A stretch of 64,000 nt of DNA from Xanthomonas bromi (GCF_900092025.1 NZ_FLTX01000005.1:62001-126000), one strand, 5' to 3'. Positions 45,108 through 54,091 are shown, counted from the first letter of the stretch. Made by a program: numbers and translations. Notes: generated by a model from the letters alone, not told the origin.

Positions 45108-46064
45108 TCAACGGTCACGCTCCTTTTCGGCAATATGCCGATGATATGAACATATCACCTCATCATATTCGTCCAGTCCAAGGGGCACTGAGCAAACCAA
45201 GCACTCTCTAGCCTGATGTTCGTAGCCACAAGCAAGGCACATCTGCTCTTCATAAACGTAAGCCTCTTCATCGCATTCGGGGCATGTTTCCAGCGGATCA
45301 GGCCCGCCATGCTTCACGGCCAGAAAGCTTGCTCCGGCAAAGTGATTGGGAAGTATCCGTCCAAGCCACTCCTGATTTGAGCTGCTATGACCGCAAGCTC
45401 TACAAGCCCACTGAGCTTCGAACGGATTCGTGTTTTGACGATCAAGCTGTCTGACAAGCTGCGAGCTACACTGGGGGCACCCCTCTTTCTTAACTGCTTC
45501 TAAGAGTGCCTCCGGTCCATCCATATTCTCATAGGATGATCGGCACTCTGCTCGAAGATGATCTTCAATTTCCTTCTCTTCGACCAGTGAAGCCCACGCG
45601 TCCTCATCTATTTCTTCCTGTGGATCGACACCTAAATGCGTCGGCATGAATTGAGAGAGGAACAGCAATCCATCAGCGAAAGCACCTCGAATCTGACCAA
45701 CATCATCAATGTGGTGATGCTCTACCTTGTTGCGAATGGCGGTGATTTGCCGCAAGAGCTGGGCATCCACATCAATCTTGCAGGATTTAAACCGCTCAAG
45801 GATATCGTTGACGTCCACTGTCGTATTTCCTGCTTTCCCAAAGACAACATGTCCGTCATCGTTAAGTAGTGGCTTCAGTTGCTTCCAAATCAATATCTCA
45901 TCGTCGGGTGATAATCGACGAAGCTTTTCTTTGCAAAGCAGCAGGATGCCTGCGGTTAGGTTGCGCACTGCGGAAGAGAGGCGCGCAGGTGAGCCATCGT
46001 TAAAGTCCTCAACGCCAACTTGGATAGCGTTGAGGGCATTGCGGTAGATTGGATCTTCAGCCAT
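45108..46064 (-). CDS. HEPN-motif protein with C-terminal zinc ribbons
   Basis: A 318-residue protein starting at ATG 46064 (AAGGA upstream; ATG 46091 is also possible). Residues 1-145 are helical and contain RNKVEH at 111-116, an Rx4H motif like the active site of HEPN ribonucleases, in the context AITAIRNKVEHHHIDD. The C-terminal half has ordered zinc pairs: CPQC 196-199 with CRAC 221-224, CPEC 261-264 with CLAC 276-279, and CLVC 288-291 with CSYH 305-308. This looks like a nuclease domain followed by nucleic-acid-binding ribbons. No antitoxin is adjacent. Family not recognised by name. Confidence 0.65.
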   Translation of the reverse strand: MAEDPIYRNALNAIQVGVEDFNDGSPARLSSAVRNLTAGILLLCKEKLRRLSPDDEILIWKQLKPLLNDDGHVVFGKAGNTTVDVNDILERFKSCKIDVDAQLLRQITAIRNKVEHHHIDDVGQIRGAFADGLLFLSQFMPTHLGVDPQEEIDEDAWASLVEEKEIEDHLRAECRSSYENMDGPEALLEAVKKEGCPQCSSQLVRQLDRQNTNPFEAQWACRACGHSSSNQEWLGRILPNHFAGASFLAVKHGGPDPLETCPECDEEAYVYEEQMCLACGYEHQARECLVCSVPLGLDEYDEVICSYHRHIAEKERDR

Positions 46065-46095
46065 GTCGCCATCCTTCAAAGATTCTTCCATCTCA

Positions 46096-47496
46096 TCAAG
46101 GATAGAACTTGCTGGCGTCGGACAACAATACGTGGAATTGCCCCCGCTGGTAGCGCGGCAGCTCGACGTTGGGCTGATACAGCTCCAAGGCGCTGATTTG
46201 CTTGCTTCGCGTCACCTGCGGTTTCTTGTGCAGGTAGTGCTGGCGCAAGACCTGGACCCGGTCGCGGGGATCGGTGCTGTGGCCCGTGACCAGGGCAATC
46301 TCCTTCTCTGGAACATCGTTGACATCAAGCTCGGTAGCCAGGGTGTGGCGGAAGGCGTGGAAGCCGATTCCTTTCGCGAAGCCCAGGCTCTTCAGGTAGC
46401 GCCCGAAGTCCACCACGAACTGCTGGCTGTAACGCGCATTGGTCTCCCCGGTGGTGCGGTTCACCCCAGCAGAGAGCAGCGGGAACAGCCGGGGGTGGCC
46501 CGTCTCCTTCATGTCCTCCACGAACTCGAGGAAGCCTGCCTCCAATAGCGGCTTAGCGATGGGGATGATGCGCATGCAGCCCGCGCCCTTCATGCTTTGC
46601 CTGCTGCGCCGTCGTCGCTTTGGGTCTGCGGCCAAGTCTTGGTCCAACGTCTTCTGGAAAGCAATGCACCAAACCCCGCGTTCCTCGATGATGTCGGCCA
46701 GCTTCAGCTGGCAGACTTCATTGACCCTGGCTCCGGTATATAGGCCGATCATCGGTGCCCACCAATACTGCGGTTTTTTTGCCCAGGGGATGAATGTCGC
46801 GGGGTCAAAAATGGCTTGCAGGTCTGCGTCCTCGAAGAGGCGGATGGCCTTGTCGGGATCGATGGTGTGATCTTCTTTGGGTTTCCGGAAGGCTTTCATC
46901 GGTGACACGTCGATGGCTTGTCCGTTGACCAAGTGGTTGAAGAAGGCGACCAAAAACCGGCGGTGTCGCTCCTCGGTGGCAGGCGCCAGCGGCGGCACAT
47001 CCTGCTCCTTCCCCATGGCGATGGCTTCGTCGAAGGTGAGATCCTTGAGCAGCGGATCCGACACCAGGTTCCTCGGAGCCCAACGCAGCAGCGTCCAGAG
47101 CGCTTGGATGTGGTGGTAGTCCACACGAGCTGCGGAGATATTGCCGCAGGTCAGCAGGAGCAGCTTCAACGTGCGCTCGGTGGACTGGACGGTCTTCGGG
47201 TCAAGCTGGCGGCGACGCATGTCCTCCAGATGATCCTCGATCTCCTTGGCCAGAGGGCGCGACGGGGTGCCCATAGGGAGCTGGGCCGGATAGCGTGTGC
47301 TGTTCTTAAGGCCGCTCTTTCGTCCCGTTTCGTCGAGCGCGGCGAGAATACATTCTTGGAGATTGATGGCCGCTTCCCGTCCCCGGATGATGGCGCGGTC
47401 GATGTGGAACCGCCCAACGTGGATGCCTTCCAAATGCAGGAGGCCGAAGGGCGATGCGATGTAATCGTTGAGTGCTGCGGAGGGTAGAGCGGTCAT
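46096..47496 (-). CDS. int: Tyrosine recombinase/integrase (internal copy)
   Basis: A 466-residue phage-type integrase. The catalytic residues are in place: TGARVNEVCQL (first Arg), HAFRHTLATEL (HxxR), GHST (third box) and a tyrosine in VLRQHYLHKKP. An SAM-like N-terminal core-binding region lies around 85-200. The protein looks complete. It sits in the middle of the island, far from both att sites, so it is probably a remnant from an earlier element or a second element fused in. No third copy of the att sequence is found near it. Confidence 0.88.
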   Translation of the reverse strand: MTALPSAALNDYIASPFGLLHLEGIHVGRFHIDRAIIRGREAAINLQECILAALDETGRKSGLKNSTRYPAQLPMGTPSRPLAKEIEDHLEDMRRRQLDPKTVQSTERTLKLLLLTCGNISAARVDYHHIQALWTLLRWAPRNLVSDPLLKDLTFDEAIAMGKEQDVPPLAPATEERHRRFLVAFFNHLVNGQAIDVSPMKAFRKPKEDHTIDPDKAIRLFEDADLQAIFDPATFIPWAKKPQYWWAPMIGLYTGARVNEVCQLKLADIIEERGVWCIAFQKTLDQDLAADPKRRRRSRQSMKGAGCMRIIPIAKPLLEAGFLEFVEDMKETGHPRLFPLLSAGVNRTTGETNARYSQQFVVDFGRYLKSLGFAKGIGFHAFRHTLATELDVNDVPEKEIALVTGHSTDPRDRVQVLRQHYLHKKPQVTRSKQISALELYQPNVELPRYQRGQFHVLLSDASKFYP

Positions 47497-47897
47497 GGGT
47501 CACTTCCATCGGAGATGGAAGTAGGGATATGACAGGACGAAAATCCGTCAATGGGGTCGATGCAAAAACTTGCAGTGTTGGCTGAGTCCTTAGGCGTTGA
47601 GGAATCGCCGCTGGGATGCTTCCCAGACTCGCCAATCTGTTATCTGGTGAGAAGCCTTATGGGCCAAAGGTTCGCAGCGAATTGAGGCCGATTTATCGCA
47701 GTCAATTGTGTACTGTTTGCAGGATTTTAGCTAACAAGACGCTTTAATCCCTCTTTCTGCTACCTGAATTAAAGTTAAACGAGGTGGGTTTATTGTTGGC
47801 ATGTTTTCAATCCTGCCTTAGCTAGTAGCTCTTCGCAGGCTAGCTGCTCGGTGACAGTCAACGTCATACTCTCCGCAACAGCTTCGGGGGGAGTGCA
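47497..47897. other. Spacer between the internal integrase and the ABC-type ATPase gene
   Basis: About 400 bases. AT-rich toward the right end (TAACAAGACGCTTTAATCCC...). It contains TAGCTAACAAGACG at 47728-47741, the reverse complement of 42059-42072. No gene is supported. Confidence 0.45.
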
Positions 47898-50132
47898 ATG
47901 ATTAGCGAGATATCGATCCTTAACCACAAGAGCTTTCACCCAACTCAGCCGACACGCATCTCTTTAGAGACTGAGGGCCGAAAGCCTGTGTTCTTCTATG
48001 GCCAGAACGGGGCCGGAAAGACGGCAATCGGTGAAGTGATACGCGGACTGGCTGTCGGTGACCCGAAATTCGCCGGCTGCCAGGTCACCACGGTAGGGGA
48101 AGGTCGGTTTAGGTTTCATATCTACAACCACGAGTTCGTCCAGTCTGTGATTGGCGAAGCGGATGGCATGCCAGGGATTTTTACTATTGGCGAGACGGAT
48201 GGAGCAACCCAAAAGGAAATAGAGCGGCAAGAGCAGATAAGCAGGGATGCGGACGAAGCGATTGAAGCTGCTCGCGTCGGTATCGAGGCCATTGATGGTC
48301 GCCTTGATAAGGCGCTGATTGCTGCACAAGACGAAACGTGGAAGGCCTATAAGGCCTATGATGCTGGCGAGTTTGCGGGCTACTTGAAAGGGTATGGGCG
48401 CGGAAAACCCAAGTTCTTTGAAGATCTGCGGAAGCTGCAGGTCTCGCCCGACGAGGAGTTGGACGACATAGGTGAGCTGATCAAGCGGCTGACTGACGTT
48501 TCCGGTGACGAGCAATCAAAGCCGAACCACTCACTCTCCACAAGTGGTTTCTCGTTGATAGAGGCCGATGATGTTTGGCAGGAGGCGGTGGAGGTCTCCA
48601 ATGACAGCAGCCTCTCTGCGCTCATTGAAACGCTGAAGAATGGAGACTGGGTTGATAAGGGTCGGTCCTTTGTTCAGGGCGATCAATGTCCTTTCTGCCA
48701 ACGAGGCCTGCCTCATGGGTTCATGGATGAGCTTGTGAGACTGTTTGAAGGCACGAGACAGGAAAAAATTGACTCCATTACCTCCCACGTGACCCGCTAC
48801 GCTACTGACGTATCCAGCCTAGAGCGCCAAATGGAGTCCGCCTTGGCGGAGCCGTTGGCTGATGAGACTGATCTGAAGGTAGCCTCCGAAGCTGTGTTAG
48901 CCAAGCTCAAAGCGAATCTAGCCACAATGCGGTTGAAGCAAGAGCACCCTGGAGAATCTTTCGAGGTAGCCAGGGTTGACATGGGTCTGATGACAGCAGC
49001 GCTGGATGCTCTAAATACGCGTATAGGGGACTTCAATCGACGGATCGCGAACAAGGGAGAGGAGCGCAAGGCAGTTGGTGAAGCCTTCTGGAAAATCCTG
49101 TATCGCGATCGAGCGCATGCATACACCTCCTACGATGCAGTGGTGGCGCCGCTCAATGAGCAACGGGGCGAGTGGGTCATCAAGCAGAAGGCCGCCTCCA
49201 GCTCAAAAAGCGATGCCGCTGCTGCGTTGGTAGAGCTCAAAAAGAACCAGGAGGGAGTTGACGCGTCCGTTGCCGCCATCAATACAAGACTCAAAGGACT
49301 CGGCATTGATACCTTCACCATTGACCGGAAGGCTGGAGAGGGCAGCCTCTACTGTCTGAAGCGTCCTGGCCTTGGTGAAAGCACGACTCAGTCTCTCAGC
49401 GAGGGTGAGAAGACGCTCATTTCCTTCTTCTATTTTATGGAGCTTCTAAAGGGTTCGGCGGAGCAGGGGCAGTCCATCGACTTGGCGCGGACCATCGTGG
49501 TCATCGACGACCCAATATCGAGCCTTTCGCACAACTATGTCTACGACATCGCGTCAGTCATCGCGCAGGAGTTGATCAAGCCGCCTGGTGGGCAGAAGGT
49601 CCGTCAAGTTCTTGCTTTAACTCACAACCTCTTTTTCCTGCACGAGCTCGTTCTTCAGCTTGGATACCGTGAATGGGCCACTGTGCCCAAAAAGTGCCAG
49701 CTGCTGCGCGTCGTAAAGAACGAGCGCAGCCAAGTCATGCCAATGAGCGGCCAAGAGTTCGCAAACGACTATGACGCACTTTGGCAAACCATCCGTGACG
49801 TTCGAGACGGACTGGTCCCTGTCCAAGTCATGCCTAATACAATGCGCTGCGTCGTGGAGACGTTCTTTGCCTTCACGGGCCGTAGGAAAAAGATGAGCGC
49901 AGTGCTGGATGAAATGTCCAAGGCGGATGCGACCTTCAAGCCTCTGGAGCGATATCTGCATCGAGGTAGCCACCGAGATGATGTCAACATTGCGCATGTG
50001 GACTGGGGGCAGTTCGATCTGAACTACTACTTCGCTAAGCTGGAGATGCTGTTCGACAGGGCAGGGCACCAAGACCATTTCAAGATGAAGATGGGTTTGG
50101 TAGAAGTTGAAGAGACTGACGGCGACGATTGA
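47898..50132 (+). CDS. ABC-type ATPase of the AAA_13 class, RloC/PrrC-like anticodon nuclease candidate
   Basis: A 744-residue protein. Walker A GQNGAGKT at 35-42; a long helical middle with one CPFC at 264-267, like the zinc hook of Rad50 and RloC; ABC signature SLSEGEKT at 499-506; Walker B TIVVIDDPISSLSH at 532-545; switch histidine at 576. The C-terminal 100 residues contain RCVVE at 650-654 (RxxxE) and a histidine at 692 in HRGSHRDD. PrrC/RloC nucleases use an Arg-Glu-His triad in an RxxxE...H layout, so a tRNA anticodon nuclease is a reasonable hypothesis. No restriction-modification genes are adjacent, unlike PrrC. GGGGGGAG ribosome site before ATG 47898. Confidence 0.75.
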   Translation: MISEISILNHKSFHPTQPTRISLETEGRKPVFFYGQNGAGKTAIGEVIRGLAVGDPKFAGCQVTTVGEGRFRFHIYNHEFVQSVIGEADGMPGIFTIGETDGATQKEIERQEQISRDADEAIEAARVGIEAIDGRLDKALIAAQDETWKAYKAYDAGEFAGYLKGYGRGKPKFFEDLRKLQVSPDEELDDIGELIKRLTDVSGDEQSKPNHSLSTSGFSLIEADDVWQEAVEVSNDSSLSALIETLKNGDWVDKGRSFVQGDQCPFCQRGLPHGFMDELVRLFEGTRQEKIDSITSHVTRYATDVSSLERQMESALAEPLADETDLKVASEAVLAKLKANLATMRLKQEHPGESFEVARVDMGLMTAALDALNTRIGDFNRRIANKGEERKAVGEAFWKILYRDRAHAYTSYDAVVAPLNEQRGEWVIKQKAASSSKSDAAAALVELKKNQEGVDASVAAINTRLKGLGIDTFTIDRKAGEGSLYCLKRPGLGESTTQSLSEGEKTLISFFYFMELLKGSAEQGQSIDLARTIVVIDDPISSLSHNYVYDIASVIAQELIKPPGGQKVRQVLALTHNLFFLHELVLQLGYREWATVPKKCQLLRVVKNERSQVMPMSGQEFANDYDALWQTIRDVRDGLVPVQVMPNTMRCVVETFFAFTGRRKKMSAVLDEMSKADATFKPLERYLHRGSHRDDVNIAHVDWGQFDLNYYFAKLEMLFDRAGHQDHFKMKMGLVEVEETDGDD

Positions 50133-50281
50133 TGTGGATTCCCATCACCAGAAGAGGCCGATATGGTGTGATTCGCATACTGATGGACGGCGCTGATTCG
50201 TTGGGGAAACCTCGATTACCCCAGGTTCGACCTTCTGTCCAAGCCGGATTGCATCTGTCCTCAAAGTTGGCGCTCAGTCAT

Positions 50282-51337
50282 TCAGTCAAAACCAAGCTGC
50301 TTCCTGAGGTTGATAATGGCCATGTCCGCTTCCCCATTTGGCATGGTCGCTGCTGTGAAAGGGACATTGATGTAGTAGCCTCGACCTTCACCTTGAGGGA
50401 TCAGTTCAACGCCGGCAGCTAAGTAGGCTTCCTTAAGAAGTGCGCTGAGCGGGGCAAAGATGGCGACACCTTTGCCCAACTCTCGTTCATCCCATATAGT
50501 TCGGAGCGCTGCAAATAGCTTTGGAATGAATGTCGTGAGATGTGTCTTCGCATAGAGCGGACAGAGCTCTTCGAGTGGAGTGGAATCTTCGATTGCGTCG
50601 AGGTGCCCCATCATATATCCAGCCATCTTAAACGGCATGGAGATCGGCTCGCCCGCTTCTACAAGCAACTTTCCAATGTCTCCGTGCGTCCGATACTCTT
50701 TGATTTTTTGCTTGGCGCGTTGTAATGAATGGCCGGCAGATTTATCAAACTCCTGGGAATAACGCTGCTTAAGAGCCTCTCGGTCGCCTATCATCCCTGT
50801 CATCCTGCATGCGGCATATTCTTCCCAAGCAACGATTGCGGTCTGAAGTAGCATGTTTTCTGCCCAGTCTCCTTCTGAACTTTTCAGCATCAGGCCAGGC
50901 ATGGCTTCGTCTCGCCACTTGAGTTCAGCAACATGCCCGAACTCATGGGAGATGATATGCAAGGCGTCGAGGTGATGCTCGTGGCTTGAATCAACGAGCG
51001 GGGCAATGATGTTTCCGTTGTAGACTACATGCGACATCACGATGCCGTCCCGCAAGACATTCATTGCCTTCGCAACTGCTATTACGTCGCCGTTGTTCGT
51101 GTATTGGGTGGCTACTGTGGATTCGTAGCCGAGGTCGACGGACTCAAGCGCGGCGCCAAAGTCATATCCGACGGTCACTCCGTCGAGACGCTCCAGATCG
51201 AGGAAGCGTCCGCAATCAATGATTGCTTCTTTCATGTCTTTTATAAAGACTTGGATGAACTCCTGATCGTTCGGGAAATTCAGCAGCGACAGCTTTACGT
51301 TTTCCGGCACCGTGGATGGAGGAATCTCGTCGTGCAT
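50282..51337 (-). CDS. HExxH metalloprotease-like protein
   Basis: A 351-residue protein starting at ATG 51337 (AAGGA eight bases upstream). The zinc motif is HEFGH at 131-135 in ALHIISHEFGHVAELKW, with a possible third ligand in VAWEEYAACRM (near 171-175), the gluzincin style. No signal peptide, so cytoplasmic. The rest is not recognised. It converges with the ABC-type ATPase gene (stop to stop 149 bases) and does not share an operon with it. A self-standing protease next to a candidate anticodon nuclease could be a regulator of it, but this is inference. Confidence 0.65.
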   Translation of the reverse strand: MHDEIPPSTVPENVKLSLLNFPNDQEFIQVFIKDMKEAIIDCGRFLDLERLDGVTVGYDFGAALESVDLGYESTVATQYTNNGDVIAVAKAMNVLRDGIVMSHVVYNGNIIAPLVDSSHEHHLDALHIISHEFGHVAELKWRDEAMPGLMLKSSEGDWAENMLLQTAIVAWEEYAACRMTGMIGDREALKQRYSQEFDKSAGHSLQRAKQKIKEYRTHGDIGKLLVEAGEPISMPFKMAGYMMGHLDAIEDSTPLEELCPLYAKTHLTTFIPKLFAALRTIWDERELGKGVAIFAPLSALLKEAYLAAGVELIPQGEGRGYYINVPFTAATMPNGEADMAIINLRKQLGFD

Positions 51338-51579
51338 TGGGTCTGTCCTTCGGTCGTCGGAGTTTCTGGAGGATAATACACTTGGCCCAGATGAAGCGGA
51401 TGGGTCGCCTGGGTTTATCGGGTTGCATTGGAATCCAGCCAAGTGAGCGTAGAGAGAGTTGAAGTGACTTACTGAATAGCTTCGAACGCATGAGGTGCTT
51501 CTGTCTAGTTCGTTCTCCGTTGTTGCCGTTCCTCAGCCTTCAGGTATAGCTCTCCTCGCTCAACGGCTCGCTGGAGAAG

Positions 51580-51828
51580 CTAAAGGTCGCTGCGAGCATC
51601 GATGTGGTTCAAAAGGGCTCCCAAGAGCTCGGTGTCTTCAAAGTCCTCGGCCCCAGCCAGAGCGACCAGGCTAGAGATATGTTGTCGCCGCTTGACTTGC
51701 TCTCGCTTGGAGGCTTATCTCGCTTTGCTCACTCGCTTTTGACCTGCAAGAAGCTCCCTCGCTTGCAGCTGGGCCAGTCGCTTGGTCGCACGGGTGATTC
51801 GGTCGTGGTAATGGTCCGTTACAGTCAT
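51580..51828 (-). pseudogene. traD: Mobilization protein TraD-like gene with an internal stop
   Basis: From ATG 51828 (AAAGGGG ribosome site) the frame reads MTVTDHYHDRITRATKRLAQ, then LQARELLAGQKRVSKAR, then a TAA at 51717-51715. The same frame continues without shift: ASKREQVKRRQHISSLVALA, then GAEDFEDTELLGALLNHIDARSDL, and stops at TAG 51582-51580. The second part has the R-rich segment and LLGALL motif of the TraD family (PF06412) normally found next to MobA-type relaxases. So one nonsense codon splits an otherwise intact 82-residue protein. Confidence 0.75.
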
Positions 51829-51971
51829 GTCGATCCCCTTTGGTCTAGCAACCAGTGAATCAGGCAATTCGGACTCGTCAATAGATCGGCACGCGATTTC
51901 TCCGAACCTCATTCGTAGACGATAGTTTCTTGAATTCCAATCATTGAAAGAAAGAGCAAGAGCGCACCTAG

Positions 51972-52013
51972 GTGTCACTGCGTGACACGTGCGCAAGGGT
52001 CTTCGCCCCTTGA
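51972..52013. other. Candidate oriT beside mobA
   Basis: GTGTCAC-TGC-GTGACAC (51972-51988) is a perfect 7-bp inverted repeat, immediately followed by GTGCGCAAGGG (51989-51999). MOBQ plasmid oriTs (RSF1010/R1162) have the same layout: an inverted repeat followed by a GTGCGC-type nick region. A second small inverted repeat, AAGGG...CCCTT, follows. It lies between the divergent traD pseudogene and the relaxase gene, the standard location. Confidence 0.7.
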
Positions 52014-52095
52014 ACCCCAAGCGCCGAGGGCGCTTGCGAAAATCCAAAGCCGAGGCATAAACCAAGCAACCCCATTGCTTCGGAGTCGCCGCCTC

Positions 52096-53697
52096 ATGGC
52101 CATCTACCACGCCAACGTCAAGACGTTTAGTCGCGCCAAAGGACATTCGTCCATCGCTGCGGCCGCCTATCGTGCCGGCCTGCTGCTGGAGGACGCGCTA
52201 ACCGGCTTGCGCCACGACTACCGCCGCCGGGACGGCGTCGTCGAAACGCGCTGCATCGCCCCCGAGGACGCGCCCGATTGGGCCCTGGTCCCCGCTGAGC
52301 TCTGGCCGGCTGCGGAGGCTGCTGAGCGCCGCAAAGATTCGACGGTCGCGCGTGAGTTCGAGTTTGCCTTGCCGCACGAACTCGATGACCTTCAGCGCTC
52401 CGATCTGGCCGTGGAAGTCACCCGTGCTCTGGTGGGTCGCTACGGGTTCGCGGCGCAGGCGAGCATCCACAGCCCAGGCAGCAAGGACGGCTTGAACTGG
52501 CATGTCCACGTCCTGGCAACGACTCGGCGCATGGGTCCGGACGGTCTCACGGACAAAACCAGGGAACTGGACGGCGGGCCCTCGGGACGTGTCGAAGTGC
52601 AATGGGTGCGCGAACTCATTGCATCCACCATCAATGCCCACCTTGAGAAGGCCGCGCTTGAGCTTCGCGTGGACCATCGCAGCCTAGCCGCTCAGGCCGA
52701 CGACGCTTTGGCGCGCGGCGACCTGGCCGCGGCTGCCGTGCTCTCCCGGGAGCCCACCAAGCACGTCGGCAAAAACGGCACGGCGTTGGCCCGGCGGGGC
52801 CAGCCGTCGGAGCGTTCGGACGAGAACCGTCGAATCGAGGAAACCAACGAGGAGACCTTCCAAAAGCTCATCGCCGTGTTTGAGCAGGAAGGGCGCGCCA
52901 TGCCGGTGCCCGACGGCCACAGCCAGGCCCAGGCCGAGCGCGAGGCTCGCCGACCTTCTGATGGGCTGTCCTTGTCGCTCGGGCCTGGGGCAGGGCACAT
53001 TGAGGTGTCCCGCAGCATGGCGACCATTGCCCGCGGGCTGGGACTGATGGAGGCGGAGGAGGCCAAGCCGTCGCGCGAGCCACGTTCGGTCTCCGAGCTC
53101 GCGGAGGAAGCCAGCGACGAATGGGGAGTGGCTGTTCAAGCGGATCCCCGCTTGGCTCAAACGCTCCAAGCAACCCAGCGCCTGTTGCAGTGGATCAGGG
53201 AACACGTGGCTGCCTTCGCCGAAGAGGCCCGGCTGCGCCCGGACCTCAACGAGTTGCTCCGTCGACTGCGGCGCTTCAAGGCAGCGATCATGAAGTTCGC
53301 CCGGCGGCTCTTGGCGGTGCGCCGAGCGGAGAAGCTGCACCACATGGCCGAGAACGCGTGGCACGACTTCCTGGCGAACAATCCCGAGCCGGGGACCTCA
53401 TGGACGCAAGGAGACTGGAAGCAGCGGCGCGGGCGTCGGTTGAGCACCCTCGAAGCCCGAGCCGCAGAGCTGGCCGATGCAAGGGCCCGGGTGACCCCGG
53501 AGGAACAAGCCCTCTGCGAGAAAGAGGCGTCGGCCAGCGCGGCGCACCTGGAGGCCTGGAGCTGGGACATGCTCCAGCGCTACCCCCTCCAACTCGACGT
53601 GGCGAACCAGCCCGATGGACCGCGTCCAGGTCCTGCCATCTCGGTCCCTCCTGCCCCTGCACCTGTCTATGTTCCCAAGCCGCCGCGCTTCCACTGA
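52096..53697 (+). CDS. mobA: MobA/MobL-family relaxase (MOBQ)
   Basis: A 533-residue DNA relaxase/nickase. It begins MAIYHANVKTFSRAKGHSSI and AAAAYRAGLLLEDA, the classical MobA start, with the nucleophile tyrosine presumably Y4 or Y25. The histidine motif GLNWHVHVLATTRR (HxH) is near residue 138-142. The C-terminal part is helical, charged and ends in a proline-rich tail. It would nick oriT to allow mobilization in trans by a conjugative helper. ATG 52096 is the natural start; the frame is open back to 51982, but that would run over oriT. Confidence 0.9.
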   Translation: MAIYHANVKTFSRAKGHSSIAAAAYRAGLLLEDALTGLRHDYRRRDGVVETRCIAPEDAPDWALVPAELWPAAEAAERRKDSTVAREFEFALPHELDDLQRSDLAVEVTRALVGRYGFAAQASIHSPGSKDGLNWHVHVLATTRRMGPDGLTDKTRELDGGPSGRVEVQWVRELIASTINAHLEKAALELRVDHRSLAAQADDALARGDLAAAAVLSREPTKHVGKNGTALARRGQPSERSDENRRIEETNEETFQKLIAVFEQEGRAMPVPDGHSQAQAEREARRPSDGLSLSLGPGAGHIEVSRSMATIARGLGLMEAEEAKPSREPRSVSELAEEASDEWGVAVQADPRLAQTLQATQRLLQWIREHVAAFAEEARLRPDLNELLRRLRRFKAAIMKFARRLLAVRRAEKLHHMAENAWHDFLANNPEPGTSWTQGDWKQRRGRRLSTLEARAAELADARARVTPEEQALCEKEASASAAHLEAWSWDMLQRYPLQLDVANQPDGPRPGPAISVPPAPAPVYVPKPPRFH

Positions 53698-53701
53698 AAC
53701 C

Positions 53702-53724
53702 AAAAAGCCCCGCGATGCGGGGCT
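53702..53724 (-). terminator. Terminator of the minus-strand gene at 53750-54091
   Basis: On the minus strand, AGCCCCGC-ATC-GCGGGGCT followed by TTTTT. On the plus strand it directly follows mobA but lacks a T-tract there. Confidence 0.8.
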
Positions 53725-53749
53725 CAATGTTTGCGGGCGCTTGGCCGGC

Positions 53750-54091
53750 TCAGTGGAGGGTCGGGCGCTTTTTTTTGCGCACTGGATCCAGCTGGGCGTC
53801 TTTGGGCTTCCGGCCCGCTCGCCATTCCTCCACCGACGGAAACTCTCGAACGATGACGGCTTCGCGGGTGCGCACAGCCGGAGAGGGCATTGGAGGGGCC
53901 TTGTCCAACGATTGAGCGGCGTTGCCTCCACCTGGCGGCTTCTTCTGGCTGTAGACGATCAGCTCGCCAGCAGAGGCCCAGGCATTGCAGACGTTGCGTT
54001 GTCGCACGAGCGGCTCGTCAGACAGCGTTTGGCTCATCAGCCCGGCGAGCAGCTGGCCGGCAATTTCGAGTTGTTGGGAATGGGTGGTCAT
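53750..54091 (-). CDS. Hypothetical protein of the mobilization region
   Basis: A 113-residue protein starting at ATG 54091 with GGAG upstream. It begins MTTHSQQLEIAGQLLAGLMS, and its C-terminal half is basic and proline-containing (REFPSVEEWRAGRKPKDA, KKKRP). An open extension to 54190 is not needed. No family recognised. It converges with mobA and has its own terminator. Possibly a small regulator of the mobilization region. Confidence 0.6.
   Translation of the reverse strand: MTTHSQQLEIAGQLLAGLMSQTLSDEPLVRQRNVCNAWASAGELIVYSQKKPPGGGNAAQSLDKAPPMPSPAVRTREAVIVREFPSVEEWRAGRKPKDAQLDPVRKKKRPTLH

Noticed and set aside
42059-47741. 14-bp inverted match CGTCTTGTTAGCTA (42059-42072 and 47728-47741) as ends of a nested transposon
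   Set aside because: A match of this length is expected about once by chance in an 18-kb stretch, and there is no transposase or target duplication at the ends.
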